DNA of 64,000 nucleotides from an uncultured Lachnospiraceae bacterium (GTDB lineage: Bacteria > Bacillota > Clostridia > Lachnospirales > Lachnospiraceae). The position numbers and the translations under genes were made by a program. Below, piece by piece: positions 15,549 to 23,412 of this stretch (positions are counted from its first letter, which is position 1; the number at the start of each line of letters is the position of its first letter). Location: NCBI GenBank assembly GCA_902787715.1, contig CADAHQ010000004.1:59363-123362 (forward strand), given 5' to 3'. The notes below the pieces were generated by a model, which was not told where the DNA came from, did not search any database, and was given only the letters and a program-made list of their open reading frames with translations.

Positions 15549-15639
15549 GGCACCGTGACAGTATATTGGACTCACGGAAGGTGCGCGAACCGTTGAGAGA
15601 GGAAACGACCGACCGTGTCATTTAAGGAGGAATAAATCC

Positions 15640-16077
15640 ATGGCAATCAAGAAGATGAAGGATGTTGTTGAGATCAAGGCTGATGCCGCTGCAGTAGAGA
15701 AGGCTGTTAAGGAGACTGCAAAGAAGGCTGAGAAGGCTGAGAAGGCAGTTGTGAAGGCAGCTGAGAAGAAGGCTGAGAAGCCCGCTGAGAAGAAGGCTGT
15801 TAAGGCTGCAAAGAAGGTTGTTAAGAAGGCTGAGGATGCAGTAGCTACCGTAGCTAAGAAGGCTACGAAGGCTGTTGCAAAGGAAGCAAAGGCTGAGGTT
15901 GTTCTTCAGTTCGCCGGCAACGAGATTAAGATGGTTGACGTTCTCGACGCTGCTAAGAAGGACTTCGCTGCTAACAACAAGGTAGCTCTCAAGACCATCA
16001 CGCTCTATGTTAAGCCCGAGGACGGCGCTGCTTACTATGTTGCAAACGGCGACATCACCGGCAAGGTAAATCTGTAA
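15640..16077 (+). CDS. Lys/Ala-rich protein with C-terminal DUF6465-like domain
   Basis: 145-aa protein. Residues 1-88 are almost only Lys, Ala, Glu and Val in helix-forming repeats (KKAEKAEKAV, KKAVKAAKKV), like histone H1-type basic tails. Residues 88-145 are a compact domain (VVLQFAGNEI, then KTITLYVKPEDGAAYYVANG) that I recognise as DUF6465, widespread in Lachnospiraceae. Codon use is narrow (AAG, GCT, GTT), as in highly expressed genes, with a strong promoter and terminator. DNA or RNA binding by the basic half is plausible but unproven. Ribosome site AAGGAGG. Confidence 0.8.
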   Translation: MAIKKMKDVVEIKADAAAVEKAVKETAKKAEKAEKAVVKAAEKKAEKPAEKKAVKAAKKVVKKAEDAVATVAKKATKAVAKEAKAEVVLQFAGNEIKMVDVLDAAKKDFAANNKVALKTITLYVKPEDGAAYYVANGDITGKVNL

Positions 16078-16111
16078 TTTTCTCTCTTTAGGAAGAATAC
16101 AACAATAATCG

Positions 16112-16147
16112 AGACCGTCCCGCACCGACGTGTGGGGCGGTTTTTTG
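16112..16147 (+). terminator. Intrinsic terminator of the DUF6465 gene
   Basis: Stem ACCGTCCCGCAC (16114-16125) with GTGTGGGGCGGT (16130-16141) including two G-T pairs, then six T. Confidence 0.9.
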
Positions 16148-16190
16148 TTGCTCCGGCCGCGTATTCTTTCGAAAAATCCATCCCTTCCGA

Positions 16191-16219
16191 TTGACAGCGC
16201 CTGCGTCTCGCTGTACAAT
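16191..16219 (+). promoter_or_regulatory. Promoter of ilvN-mscL region
   Basis: TTGACA (16191-16196), 17-nt spacer, TACAAT (16214-16219), 49 nt before the ilvN start. Confidence 0.8.
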
Positions 16220-16267
16220 ATTCGTATGCATGAAGCGGTTTTAGAAACTACGTGAGGAGAGACGGTT

Positions 16268-16747
16268 ATGCAGAAGATTGTGCTTTCGATTCTTGTGAAT
16301 AACACGGCCGGTGTTCTGGCCCGCATTTCGGGTTTGTTCGGCCGGAGAGGATACAATATCGCCAGTCTTACGGTGGGTGAGACCGAGAGACCCGACATCA
16401 GCCGCATGACGGTGGTAGCGCTCGGGGACGAGCAGACGCTTGTGCAGATCGGGAAGCAGCTTGAGAAACTGCAAGAAGTGATTTCCGTAAAGGAATTAAA
16501 ACCGGAGCAGTCCGTGTGCAGCGAGCTTATCCTGCTCAAGGTGCGCACGAAGACGGACGCGAAGCGCCAGAGCGCAATCAGCATCGCGGATGTGTTCCGC
16601 GCGAAGGTGGTGGATGTCGCCGTGGATTCCCTGATGATGCAGCTTACGGGGGAAACGGCGAAGATTGATGCCTTCATCAAAATGTTTTACGAATTCGAGA
16701 TTCTCGAACTTGTGCGGACCGGTTTGACCGGCCTTGAGCGGGCGTGA
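16268..16747 (+). CDS. ilvN: Acetolactate synthase small (regulatory) subunit
   Basis: 159-aa regulatory subunit of acetohydroxyacid synthase, first step of Val/Ile/Leu synthesis; it binds valine for feedback control. The N-terminal ACT domain (residues 2-75) has LVNNTAGVLARISGLFGRRG and YNIASLTVGETE; the C-terminal domain covers 80-159. Length is normal (also named ilvH). The catalytic large subunit is not adjacent, which is unusual because ilvB and ilvN are normally paired; here mscL follows after 33 nt. Confidence 0.95.
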   Translation: MQKIVLSILVNNTAGVLARISGLFGRRGYNIASLTVGETERPDISRMTVVALGDEQTLVQIGKQLEKLQEVISVKELKPEQSVCSELILLKVRTKTDAKRQSAISIADVFRAKVVDVAVDSLMMQLTGETAKIDAFIKMFYEFEILELVRTGLTGLERA

Positions 16748-16780
16748 GGATTTTGAAAATAAAAACAAAGGAGAAGTACT

Positions 16781-17266
16781 ATGTTTAAGGAATTCAAGAA
16801 GTTCATCATGCGTGGGAACATGATCGACATGGCAGTAGCTGTCATCATCGGCGGTGCGTTCAGCGCTATCATCAACTCCCTCGTAAACAACATTTTGATG
16901 CCGTTGATTGGCCTTGCACTGGGCGGCAACGCTGATTTTTCAAATGCGTTCATCGTCCTGAAAGAGCCTGCGGAAATTCCGGCAACCGGTTTGCCGGAGA
17001 CGCTTGCGGAAGCACAGGAAGCCGGTTACACCTGCTTGGGCTACGGTGCTTTCCTCTCCGCAATCATCACCTTCCTGATCATCGCTATCTGCCTGTTCCT
17101 GGTAGTTAAGTTGTTCAACAAGGCGAAGGATCTCACCAAGAAGGAAGAGGAGGAGAAGGCTCCTACCACAAAGAAGTGCCCGTTCTGTAAGTCTGAGATC
17201 GATATTGAGGCTACCCGTTGCCCGCATTGTACTTCGGAGATTCCGGAGGAAGAGGCTGCCGAGTAA
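16781..17266 (+). CDS. mscL: MscL mechanosensitive channel with C-terminal zinc ribbon
   Basis: 161-aa large-conductance channel that releases solutes on hypo-osmotic shock. N-terminal MscL signature [20 protein letters not shown], first helix to about residue 45, second helix about 88-113. After the usual cytoplasmic helix there is an added zinc ribbon: Cys133-x2-Cys136 and Cys147-x2-Cys150 ([16 protein letters not shown]). Standard MscL ends near residue 135, so this is an extension of about 30 aa. It might gate or localise the channel; that is inference. Shares a transcript with ilvN. Confidence 0.94.
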   Translation: MFKEFKKFIMRGNMIDMAVAVIIGGAFSAIINSLVNNILMPLIGLALGGNADFSNAFIVLKEPAEIPATGLPETLAEAQEAGYTCLGYGAFLSAIITFLIIAICLFLVVKLFNKAKDLTKKEEEEKAPTTKKCPFCKSEIDIEATRCPHCTSEIPEEEAAE

Positions 17267-17298
17267 AGCCCGGAATAGTATTTGGGAGGTAGAGAACT

Positions 17299-17517
17299 AT
17301 GGATGTTACTGCTTTGGTAAAGGATGCCGTTGAGAAGATTACCGGTGATGCGGATCTTACGAAGGCATTTAAGGCAGATCCTACCGCTACGGTTAAGAAA
17401 GTGGCAGGGGACAAGGTTCCGGCGGAAGCTATCGACAAGATTGTTGCCGGCGTGAAGGCAAAGGTCAGCCTGGACAGCGCATCGGATGCGCTGGGCGCCA
17501 TCAAGAAGCTGTTCTGA
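17299..17517 (+). CDS. 72-aa conserved-type small protein
   Basis: 72-aa, probably all-helical protein with a GGGAGG ribosome site. It contains the pattern DADLTKAFKADPTATVKK, then VPAEAIDKIVAGVKAKVSLD and a C-terminal amphipathic GAIKKLF. The 'helix, DP, helix, degenerate G/VP, helix' layout recalls Nif11/nitrile-hydratase-type leader peptides and a family of small Lachnospiraceae proteins, but no core peptide or modifying enzyme is nearby. No Cys and no export signal. Function unknown. Ended by a strong terminator, so it closes the ilvN-mscL transcript. Confidence 0.75.
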   Translation: MDVTALVKDAVEKITGDADLTKAFKADPTATVKKVAGDKVPAEAIDKIVAGVKAKVSLDSASDALGAIKKLF

Positions 17518-17543
17518 TCGGAAACCGAAAAGAAGAAATACCG

Positions 17544-17578
17544 AGAGTCCGGGACGCCGCGTCCCGGATTCTTTTTTC
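17544..17578 (+). terminator. Intrinsic terminator after the 72-aa gene
   Basis: Stem TCCGGGAC (17548-17555) with GTCCCGGA (17561-17568), short loop, then CTTTTTT. Confidence 0.88.
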
Positions 17579-17607
17579 TTGACACTTGCAGGGGTTTGTT
17601 TTAGAAT
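17579..17607 (+). promoter_or_regulatory. Promoter of pta-ackA
   Basis: TTGACA (17579-17584), 17-nt spacer, TAGAAT (17602-17607), immediately after the preceding terminator; pta starts 62 nt downstream. Confidence 0.82.
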
Positions 17608-17668
17608 ACTACTTTGGAAAAACAGTTGCGTGAGATGCGCGACAGAGAATAGAAAGGAGTCAGTAATC

Positions 17669-18664
17669 ATGGGATTTATTGACAGAATCAAAGAAAGAGC
17701 TAAGCAGGACAAAAAGACCATCGTTCTGCCGGAGTCCATGGACAGAAGAACATGGGAAGCCGTTGAAATCATCCTGAAGGAAGGCATTGCGAACATTATC
17801 GTTCTCGGTACTCCCGAGGAATGCGCGCAGAACAGCAAAGGTCTTGATGTAGCCGGCGCAAAGGTAATCGATCCGCATACCGCTCCTGAGCTTCAGGCTT
17901 ATATCGACAAGTTGGTTGAGCTTCGTCAGGCAAAGGGCATGACCCCTGAGGAGGCCAAGAAGCTTCTTACCACCGACTATATGTATTATGCTTGCATGAT
18001 GGTGAAGATGGGCGCAGCAGACGGCGTTGTATCCGGCGCTTGCCATTCTACCGCCAACACCCTTCGTCCGTCCCTTCAGATCATCAAGACGAAGCCCGGC
18101 ACGAAGCTTGTGTCCGCATTTTTCATGATGATTGTTCCGAACTGCGAGTACGGTGCAGACGGCACGTTCCTCTTCGCCGATTCCGGTCTTGAGCAGAACC
18201 CCGATCCGGAGAAGCTTGCCGCTATCGCCATCAGTTCCGCAGAGTCCTTCGAGCTTCTTGTTGAGAAGCAGGCAAAGGTTGCAATGCTTTCCCACTCCAC
18301 GAAGGGCAGTGCAAAGCATGCCGACGTTGACAAGGTTTTGGCAGCTACTGCTATTGCGAAAGAGCTTCGTCCCGACATCCTTTTGGACGGTGAGCTTCAG
18401 GCTGACGCCGCCATGGTTCCTTCTGTAGGCGCTTCCAAGGCTCCGGGCAGCAACGTAGCAGGTCAGGCTAACGTTTTGGTATTCCCCGACCTCGATGCCG
18501 GTAACATCGGTTACAAGCTTGTTCAGAGACTGGCTAAGGCCGAAGCTTACGGCCCTATCACCCAGGGTATCGCAGCGCCGATCAACGACCTTTCCCGCGG
18601 CTGCATCGCCGAGGATATCGTCGGCGTTGTTGCAATCACCGCAGTACAGGCCATCGGCAAGTAA
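17669..18664 (+). CDS. pta: Phosphate acetyltransferase
   Basis: 331-aa enzyme converting acetyl-CoA and phosphate to acetyl phosphate; short form with only the catalytic PTA/PTB domain. The start at 17669 is preceded by GAAAGGAG; the frame is open back to 17486 through the promoter. Motifs: IVLPESMDRRTWEA, GAADGVVSGACHSTANTLRP and SVGASKAPGSNVAGQANVLVFPDLDAGNIGYK split across residues 250-290. With ackA 65 nt downstream it forms the acetate-producing, ATP-yielding branch of fermentation. Codon bias suggests high expression. Confidence 0.97.
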   Translation: MGFIDRIKERAKQDKKTIVLPESMDRRTWEAVEIILKEGIANIIVLGTPEECAQNSKGLDVAGAKVIDPHTAPELQAYIDKLVELRQAKGMTPEEAKKLLTTDYMYYACMMVKMGAADGVVSGACHSTANTLRPSLQIIKTKPGTKLVSAFFMMIVPNCEYGADGTFLFADSGLEQNPDPEKLAAIAISSAESFELLVEKQAKVAMLSHSTKGSAKHADVDKVLAATAIAKELRPDILLDGELQADAAMVPSVGASKAPGSNVAGQANVLVFPDLDAGNIGYKLVQRLAKAEAYGPITQGIAAPINDLSRGCIAEDIVGVVAITAVQAIGK

Positions 18665-18729
18665 TTCATCAACAGATTATTTCGGCGGGCGACATTTTGC
18701 CGCCTGCCGTTTGAATATCAGGAGGAAAC

Positions 18730-19917
18730 ATGAAAGTATTGGTAGTTAACTGCGGCAGCAGTTCTTTGAAGTATCAGCTGATCGATTCCGAGACCGAGCA
18801 GGCTCTCGCGGTCGGCCTTTGCGAGCGTATCGGTATCGACGGACGTCTGAAGCACACGCCGGCAGGCGGTGAGAAGGTTGTTCTCGAGGATGCGCTTCCG
18901 AACCATGAGGTAGCCATCAAGAACGTACTTGCGGCCCTCACGAACCCCACCTACGGCGTAATCAAGGATCTCTCCGAAATCGGTGCGGTAGGACACCGTG
19001 TCGTCCACGGCGGCGAGAAATTCACCAAGTCCGTGCTGATTGATGACGCTGTCATCGCGGGCATCAAGGAGTGCTGCGACCTCGCACCTCTCCACAACCC
19101 GGCAAACCTGATCGGTATCGACGCATGCATGAAGCTTATGCCCGGCGTACCGGAGGTGGCTGTATTTGACACCGCGTTCCATCAGACGATGCCCAAGGAG
19201 GCATATCTGTACGCAGTTCCGTATGAGTACTACGAAAAATACGGCGTTCGCCGTTACGGCTTCCACGGCACCAGCCACAGCTACGTTTCCAAGCGTACGA
19301 TTGATGTTGCAGGGCTCGATAAGAACAACTCGAAGGTGATTGTTTGCCACCTGGGCAACGGCGCTTCCTGCTCGGCAGTTCTCAATGGCTGCTCCGTTGA
19401 CACCTCCATGGGTCTTACCCCTCTTGAAGGTCTCATCATGGGAACCCGCTCCGGCGACATCGATCCCGCGGTTATCGAGTTTGTAGCAAAGAAGGAGAAC
19501 AAGTCCCTCGCTGAGATGATGACGGTTCTCAACAAGAAGTCCGGTGTGGACGGCCTCTCGGGTGTCGGCTCCGACTTCCGCGATCTCGATGCGGCAGCCA
19601 AGGACGGCAATGAGAGAGCACAGGTAGCGGTGAAGGCATTTGCCTACCGCGTAGCGAAGTATGTCGGCGCGTACGCAGCGGCGATGAACGGCGTGGATGC
19701 CATTGCATTTACCGCAGGTATCGGCGAGAACGACGGCAAGGTTCGCAAGATGATCTGCGAGCGTCTCGGTTTCCTCGGCATCACCATCGATGATGCGAAA
19801 AATGCAATCCGCGGCGAGGAGATTGTTATCTCCACCCCCGACTCGAAGGTCAAGGTTTTGGTTATCCCGACCAACGAGGAGCTTGCAATCTGCCGCGAGA
19901 CGGTAGCGTTGATTTAA
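18730..19917 (+). CDS. ackA: Acetate kinase
   Basis: 395-aa kinase making ATP and acetate from acetyl phosphate. Both family signatures are present: [17 protein letters not shown] at the N-terminus and [20 protein letters not shown] near 225. Phosphate and nucleotide sites: [19 protein letters not shown] with catalytic His, [11 protein letters not shown], and FTAGIGEND near the C-terminus. Normal length. Ribosome site AGGAGG at 18720. Same transcript as pta, ended by a terminator. Confidence 0.98.
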   Translation: MKVLVVNCGSSSLKYQLIDSETEQALAVGLCERIGIDGRLKHTPAGGEKVVLEDALPNHEVAIKNVLAALTNPTYGVIKDLSEIGAVGHRVVHGGEKFTKSVLIDDAVIAGIKECCDLAPLHNPANLIGIDACMKLMPGVPEVAVFDTAFHQTMPKEAYLYAVPYEYYEKYGVRRYGFHGTSHSYVSKRTIDVAGLDKNNSKVIVCHLGNGASCSAVLNGCSVDTSMGLTPLEGLIMGTRSGDIDPAVIEFVAKKENKSLAEMMTVLNKKSGVDGLSGVGSDFRDLDAAAKDGNERAQVAVKAFAYRVAKYVGAYAAAMNGVDAIAFTAGIGENDGKVRKMICERLGFLGITIDDAKNAIRGEEIVISTPDSKVKVLVIPTNEELAICRETVALI

Positions 19918-19935
19918 GCGATATTTCTGGAATTT

Positions 19936-19978
19936 CAGGCGGGCTTTCGGACATCCGAAGGCCCGCTTTTTCGTTGCC
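19936..19978 (+). terminator. Intrinsic terminator of pta-ackA
   Basis: Stem GCGGGCTTTCGG (19939-19950) with CCGAAGGCCCGC (19955-19966), then TTTTT. Confidence 0.9.
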
Positions 19979-20025
19979 GAAACGGTCTCCGGGGTGGAGG
20001 AAAAAAACGCGGCGATGAAAAGGGA

Positions 20026-20055
20026 TTGCAAGAGGAGTTACCGCGGTGGTATAAT
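20026..20055 (+). promoter_or_regulatory. Promoter of the LiaF-like/NlpC pair
   Basis: TTGCAA (20026-20031), 18-nt spacer, TATAAT (20050-20055) with an extended TGG in front. The first gene starts 48 nt later. Confidence 0.72.
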
Positions 20056-20103
20056 AAAATATCACCCCGCGGGAAATGCGGGCTATTTACGGAGGATGGA
20101 ATT

Positions 20104-20613
20104 ATGAACAGTGAAGTATTGGAGACAGTAAAGAGCAAGGCAACAAAGAAGCGGATTGTTACGGTATTGAAGGTGGTGGGTGCATTTTTCACGGCGATAG
20201 CCGGCGGAACGGCACTTCTCGTTCGCCGCGGCACGAAGTTTATCAAGGAGCGCGGAAGCGATCAGAACACCATGAGCTGCACGATGGCATCCTGCGGTTC
20301 GTGCGTTGTTGCGAAGGAAAGGAAAGTGGCGGCGCTTTATACGCTGTGCGGCTGCATCAACGTTTCCTGGGACGAGGCTCCGGATCATGCAGTTGATCTC
20401 GACGTGTGCAGCGTGGTGGGCGTAGCCAGCGTTACGGTTCCCGCGAACATGCGCGTCATTTGCGACGTCAAGGCTGTGGGCGGTATGGTTAACAACAGAA
20501 CAGAGGATCCTGCGGATGAGAATGCGCCGGTTCTGACAATCACCGGCAAGGCAATCCTGGGCATGATTACCATCCGCAGCGCGGAGGCTACGGTTGCCGA
20601 TGAAGAAGAATAA
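20104..20613 (+). CDS. Membrane-anchored protein with LiaF-like C-terminal domain
   Basis: 169 aa. Start ATG 20104 with GGAGG upstream. A single helix lies at about 20-42, followed by a Lys/Arg stretch. The C-terminal half (about 85-160) has repeating beta patterns: VDLDVCSVVGVASVTVP, VICDVKAVGGM and VLTITGKAILGMITI, like the solenoid domain of LiaF/DUF2154 envelope-stress proteins ('G-A-x-x-G-x-x-x-I' ends). Cys residues cluster at 59-66 (CTMASCGSC) and 77-82, which is unusual for this family and could bind metal. The next gene overlaps it by 14 nt, so they are translationally coupled. Confidence 0.68.
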   Translation: MNSEVLETVKSKATKKRIVTVLKVVGAFFTAIAGGTALLVRRGTKFIKERGSDQNTMSCTMASCGSCVVAKERKVAALYTLCGCINVSWDEAPDHAVDLDVCSVVGVASVTVPANMRVICDVKAVGGMVNNRTEDPADENAPVLTITGKAILGMITIRSAEATVADEEE

Positions 20614-22843
20614 AAGCGAAGCGGGCAATCAGAGCGTCATTGCAATCATTCTGAAAGCGGTGATTTGCGCTGCAGCGGTTGTCGTGATTTTTTATTTTGT
20701 CGGAGTCCTTATTCTGCTATGGGGGTTTTCCAGATCCCGGTCCCGGCATAACATGAAGGAACAATACCAAAAACAATGCAAGACCGAGCTGGAGACTTTT
20801 TTTGCAGAACGGGAGCCGGATGCGGTATGGGACGGCACGTTTTCCGTGGTTCAGTACCAGCATGGATATGCATTGGCGGCGGAGGGAACCTATAAACGCG
20901 GGGGAAAAACCGTAGACTTTTTGTGCGTACCGACCGGCAATTTCAGGACCGATTCCGCAACCCGCATCTATGTGAGCGAGCTTCGGGAGGAACAGGAGAA
21001 GGAAATCTGCGAGCGGTTGTTTTCCGGCTTTCCGTTTGCATATCAGGCGGAACGGCTGTATGCCGCGCATGCCATCCTGATTCCGGCAGAGTATGAGCGC
21101 GCGAACAACTATAGCTTTATCACGGAATTCAGCGTGTCGGAGGAGGATCCGCAAAGCGCGGAATCCCATTTTGAGCGAAAGCTTCTTTGGGATCAGTTGG
21201 ATGGGGAATCGCTGGACACCCCGGTTCCGCGAGCGACTGTCCGGGGTCTGGAAGCGCAGACAGGGGACCCGGAACTGGAGTTCCGGCGGTTTGAACGGAA
21301 AGCCTACATGACTTCTACATGGCAGGAAAACCTCGGGCTGGAAATCACGATGCCTGAGGACAATCCGGCGGAACATGTGGAGAGGCTGGTAGGCTGGATG
21401 GCAGCTGCGAAAATCTGCGAGGCGGTAATTCACGGGAAGGACGCAGAGACCCTGACGATTACAAAGTCGTACATCCTGAAGGCCGACGGCGCAACGGATG
21501 TAAGCGGGCAGGCCTGGGTTGAGCATTGGACGGTTACCTTCGGAAATCCCGAGGCGGAATCAAAAGAAGCGGCAAATCCTCTCCATTTCGACACGTTGAT
21601 TCGACCGATTGAGGCGCGCATCGATGACGACGGAATATGCCGAGTTTATTATACGGACGGTGGGAACGAACTGGAATACTACGGATTCCCGGAGCCCGGT
21701 GGACGCCCGGGCAGGGCGGGGCAGCAGGTTGTCATGGGCGTTTTCCTCGGCGTGGAGGACTACGGCCTCGCGTGGACAACGAAGGAAAATGCGTTGAATT
21801 TCCGGTATCGCTTTCTGGTGAACGGCCAGGAGGAAAGCTACGCCGTTCCGAGAAAGCCGGGGTCCGGAAATGTTCTGGAGTTCGCGCTGCAAAACAAGCT
21901 GAAGGTCGGGTATGTTTATCGGATTGTGAAAAACGGATACGTGGTGTCCGATGTGCAGGAATCTGCCGCGGAAAACGCCGGATATGAGTATCAGCCACCG
22001 GTGACAGGGATGCCCGGAGAGAAGACGGTTTTGAATTTTGTGAAGACGGCGCTGATGCCTGTCGGGACGACGCTGTATGTGTACGGCGGCGGATGGGACT
22101 GGTATGACGAAGGCGCCGGGCCGGAGACGCGCCGCATCGGTGTGGCGCCGGAGTGGGTTCGTTTCTTCCGGGAACAGACGGTGGACTACACCTTCCGGGA
22201 CGTGGACGACGATGTGAACAAGCGGGATCCGAAGACGAGCTACTATCCCTTCGGAGGATTTAATCAATACTATTATGCAGGACTTGACTGCTCCGGCTTT
22301 GTCGGATGGACGTTGTACAATACATTTGAGACGAAGGACGGCCGCGACGGCTACGTCTGCAGCTCCACGAAGATGGCACGCTCGCTTGCGGATGCCGGAT
22401 ACGGGGAAATTACGCAGAATCTGTCCGCGCCGACGTCCGACAACGGAGTCCGCATAAAGCCCGGAGACGTGGTGAGCATGAAGGGGCATGTGTGGATTTC
22501 CCTCGGAACCTGCGAGGACGGAAGCGTAGTGATTGTGCATTCCACCAACGGCTTTGTGAGTCGCACCGGACAGCCGGGCGGCGGTGTCGCCATCGGCGCC
22601 ATCGGAATGTCGACGGACTGCGAGGCGTATCGGCTGGCCGAGCGCTACATGAGGAAGTATTTTCCGCAGTGGGATGAGCGCTACACGGTGGCTTTGAGCA
22701 ACCCGGAGACTTACTTCAATCTCGAGGGTGATGTGGCCGGATGGTTCTCCTGGAACCCGGAGAGCGCAGAGGGCCTTACGGACGAGGAGCACGTGCAGGA
22801 TATGACGCCCGCTGAGGTGCTGCGGTTGTGCTTCGGAGAGTGA
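20600..22843 (+). CDS. Membrane-anchored protein with C-terminal NlpC/P60-type peptidase domain
   Basis: 747 aa, ATG 20600 overlapping the previous gene's stop. One helix at about 14-36 anchors a large extracellular part. Residues about 50-480 carry no motif I recognise (probable beta-sandwich modules). Residues about 540-700 are an NlpC/P60-like domain: nucleophile Cys564 in GLDCSGFVGW, His630 in MKGHVWISLG and polar IVHST near 647. It should cleave or bind peptidoglycan stem peptides outside the cell. Pairing with a LiaF-like protein suggests a cell-envelope role. Function of the long N-terminal region is open. Confidence 0.82.
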   Translation: MKKNKSEAGNQSVIAIILKAVICAAAVVVIFYFVGVLILLWGFSRSRSRHNMKEQYQKQCKTELETFFAEREPDAVWDGTFSVVQYQHGYALAAEGTYKRGGKTVDFLCVPTGNFRTDSATRIYVSELREEQEKEICERLFSGFPFAYQAERLYAAHAILIPAEYERANNYSFITEFSVSEEDPQSAESHFERKLLWDQLDGESLDTPVPRATVRGLEAQTGDPELEFRRFERKAYMTSTWQENLGLEITMPEDNPAEHVERLVGWMAAAKICEAVIHGKDAETLTITKSYILKADGATDVSGQAWVEHWTVTFGNPEAESKEAANPLHFDTLIRPIEARIDDDGICRVYYTDGGNELEYYGFPEPGGRPGRAGQQVVMGVFLGVEDYGLAWTTKENALNFRYRFLVNGQEESYAVPRKPGSGNVLEFALQNKLKVGYVYRIVKNGYVVSDVQESAAENAGYEYQPPVTGMPGEKTVLNFVKTALMPVGTTLYVYGGGWDWYDEGAGPETRRIGVAPEWVRFFREQTVDYTFRDVDDDVNKRDPKTSYYPFGGFNQYYYAGLDCSGFVGWTLYNTFETKDGRDGYVCSSTKMARSLADAGYGEITQNLSAPTSDNGVRIKPGDVVSMKGHVWISLGTCEDGSVVIVHSTNGFVSRTGQPGGGVAIGAIGMSTDCEAYRLAERYMRKYFPQWDERYTVALSNPETYFNLEGDVAGWFSWNPESAEGLTDEEHVQDMTPAEVLRLCFGE

Positions 22844-22898
22844 GAAGTGCGGGCTTTTGCCCTCGCGTGAAAAACGACGGAATTTTCAAAAATAGTCG

Positions 22899-22927
22899 TT
22901 GACAAACGCCCGTCGGTTCGATATAAT
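22899..22927 (+). promoter_or_regulatory. Consensus promoter of rpmF
   Basis: Perfect TTGACA (22899-22904), 17-nt spacer, perfect TATAAT (22922-22927). Start point near 22934, 56 nt before the gene. Confidence 0.93.
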
Positions 22928-22989
22928 ACTGTCATGCGTGTGCCGAACACAGTCAGTTCGGCCGAATAGTGGTCAAGGAGGTGGAGACG

Positions 22990-23175
22990 ATGGGTGCTAT
23001 TTGTCCTAAGAATAAACATTCCAAGGCAAGAAGAGACAGTCGCAGAGCAAACTGGAAGATGACTGCTCCGAATCTTGTAAAGTGCAGCAAGTGCGGCGCG
23101 CTTATGATGCCTCACAGAGTTTGCAAGGCTTGCGGATCTTACAACAAGAAAGAGATCATTCCGCAGGAAGCATAA
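22990..23175 (+). CDS. rpmF: Ribosomal protein bL32
   Basis: 61-aa large-subunit ribosomal protein. N-terminus MGAICPKNKHSKARRDSRR matches bL32 (usual MAVPKRKTSKSRRDKRR-like start) and the zinc-binding CSKCG/CKACG pairs are intact. Ribosome site AAGGAGG. The usual upstream partner, a DUF177/YceD gene between ackA and rpmF in many Clostridia, is absent; two envelope genes stand there instead. Confidence 0.97.
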   Translation: MGAICPKNKHSKARRDSRRANWKMTAPNLVKCSKCGALMMPHRVCKACGSYNKKEIIPQEA

Positions 23176-23187
23176 TCGAGTCAAATC

Positions 23188-23217
23188 AACCCCCGGCTTT
23201 TCAGCCGGGGGTTTTTG
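23188..23217 (+). terminator. Intrinsic terminator of rpmF
   Basis: Perfect stem CCCCCGGCT (23190-23198) / AGCCGGGGG (23203-23211), loop tttc, then TTTTT. Confidence 0.95.
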
Positions 23218-23412
23218 CGTCTTACCAAACAATCACGAGCAGGCCAAGCGGCGCCATCATCGAAAATACGACCGATGCCGGACATATAAGGGGAAATCCG
23301 CAGGTTCAGGGAATCTAAGCGTGCGCTGCGATTCGCAAAGAACAAGGGCGCTTCTGCGGGGCTACATGTCGTCTTTATAAACACCCATTGAATCGAACGT
23401 TTTATCTTCGAG

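Noticed and set aside
23217-23412. Missing 5' end of the InlB-repeat gene in this gap
   Set aside because: All three plus frames are interrupted and none reads as signal peptide or CxxC modules.
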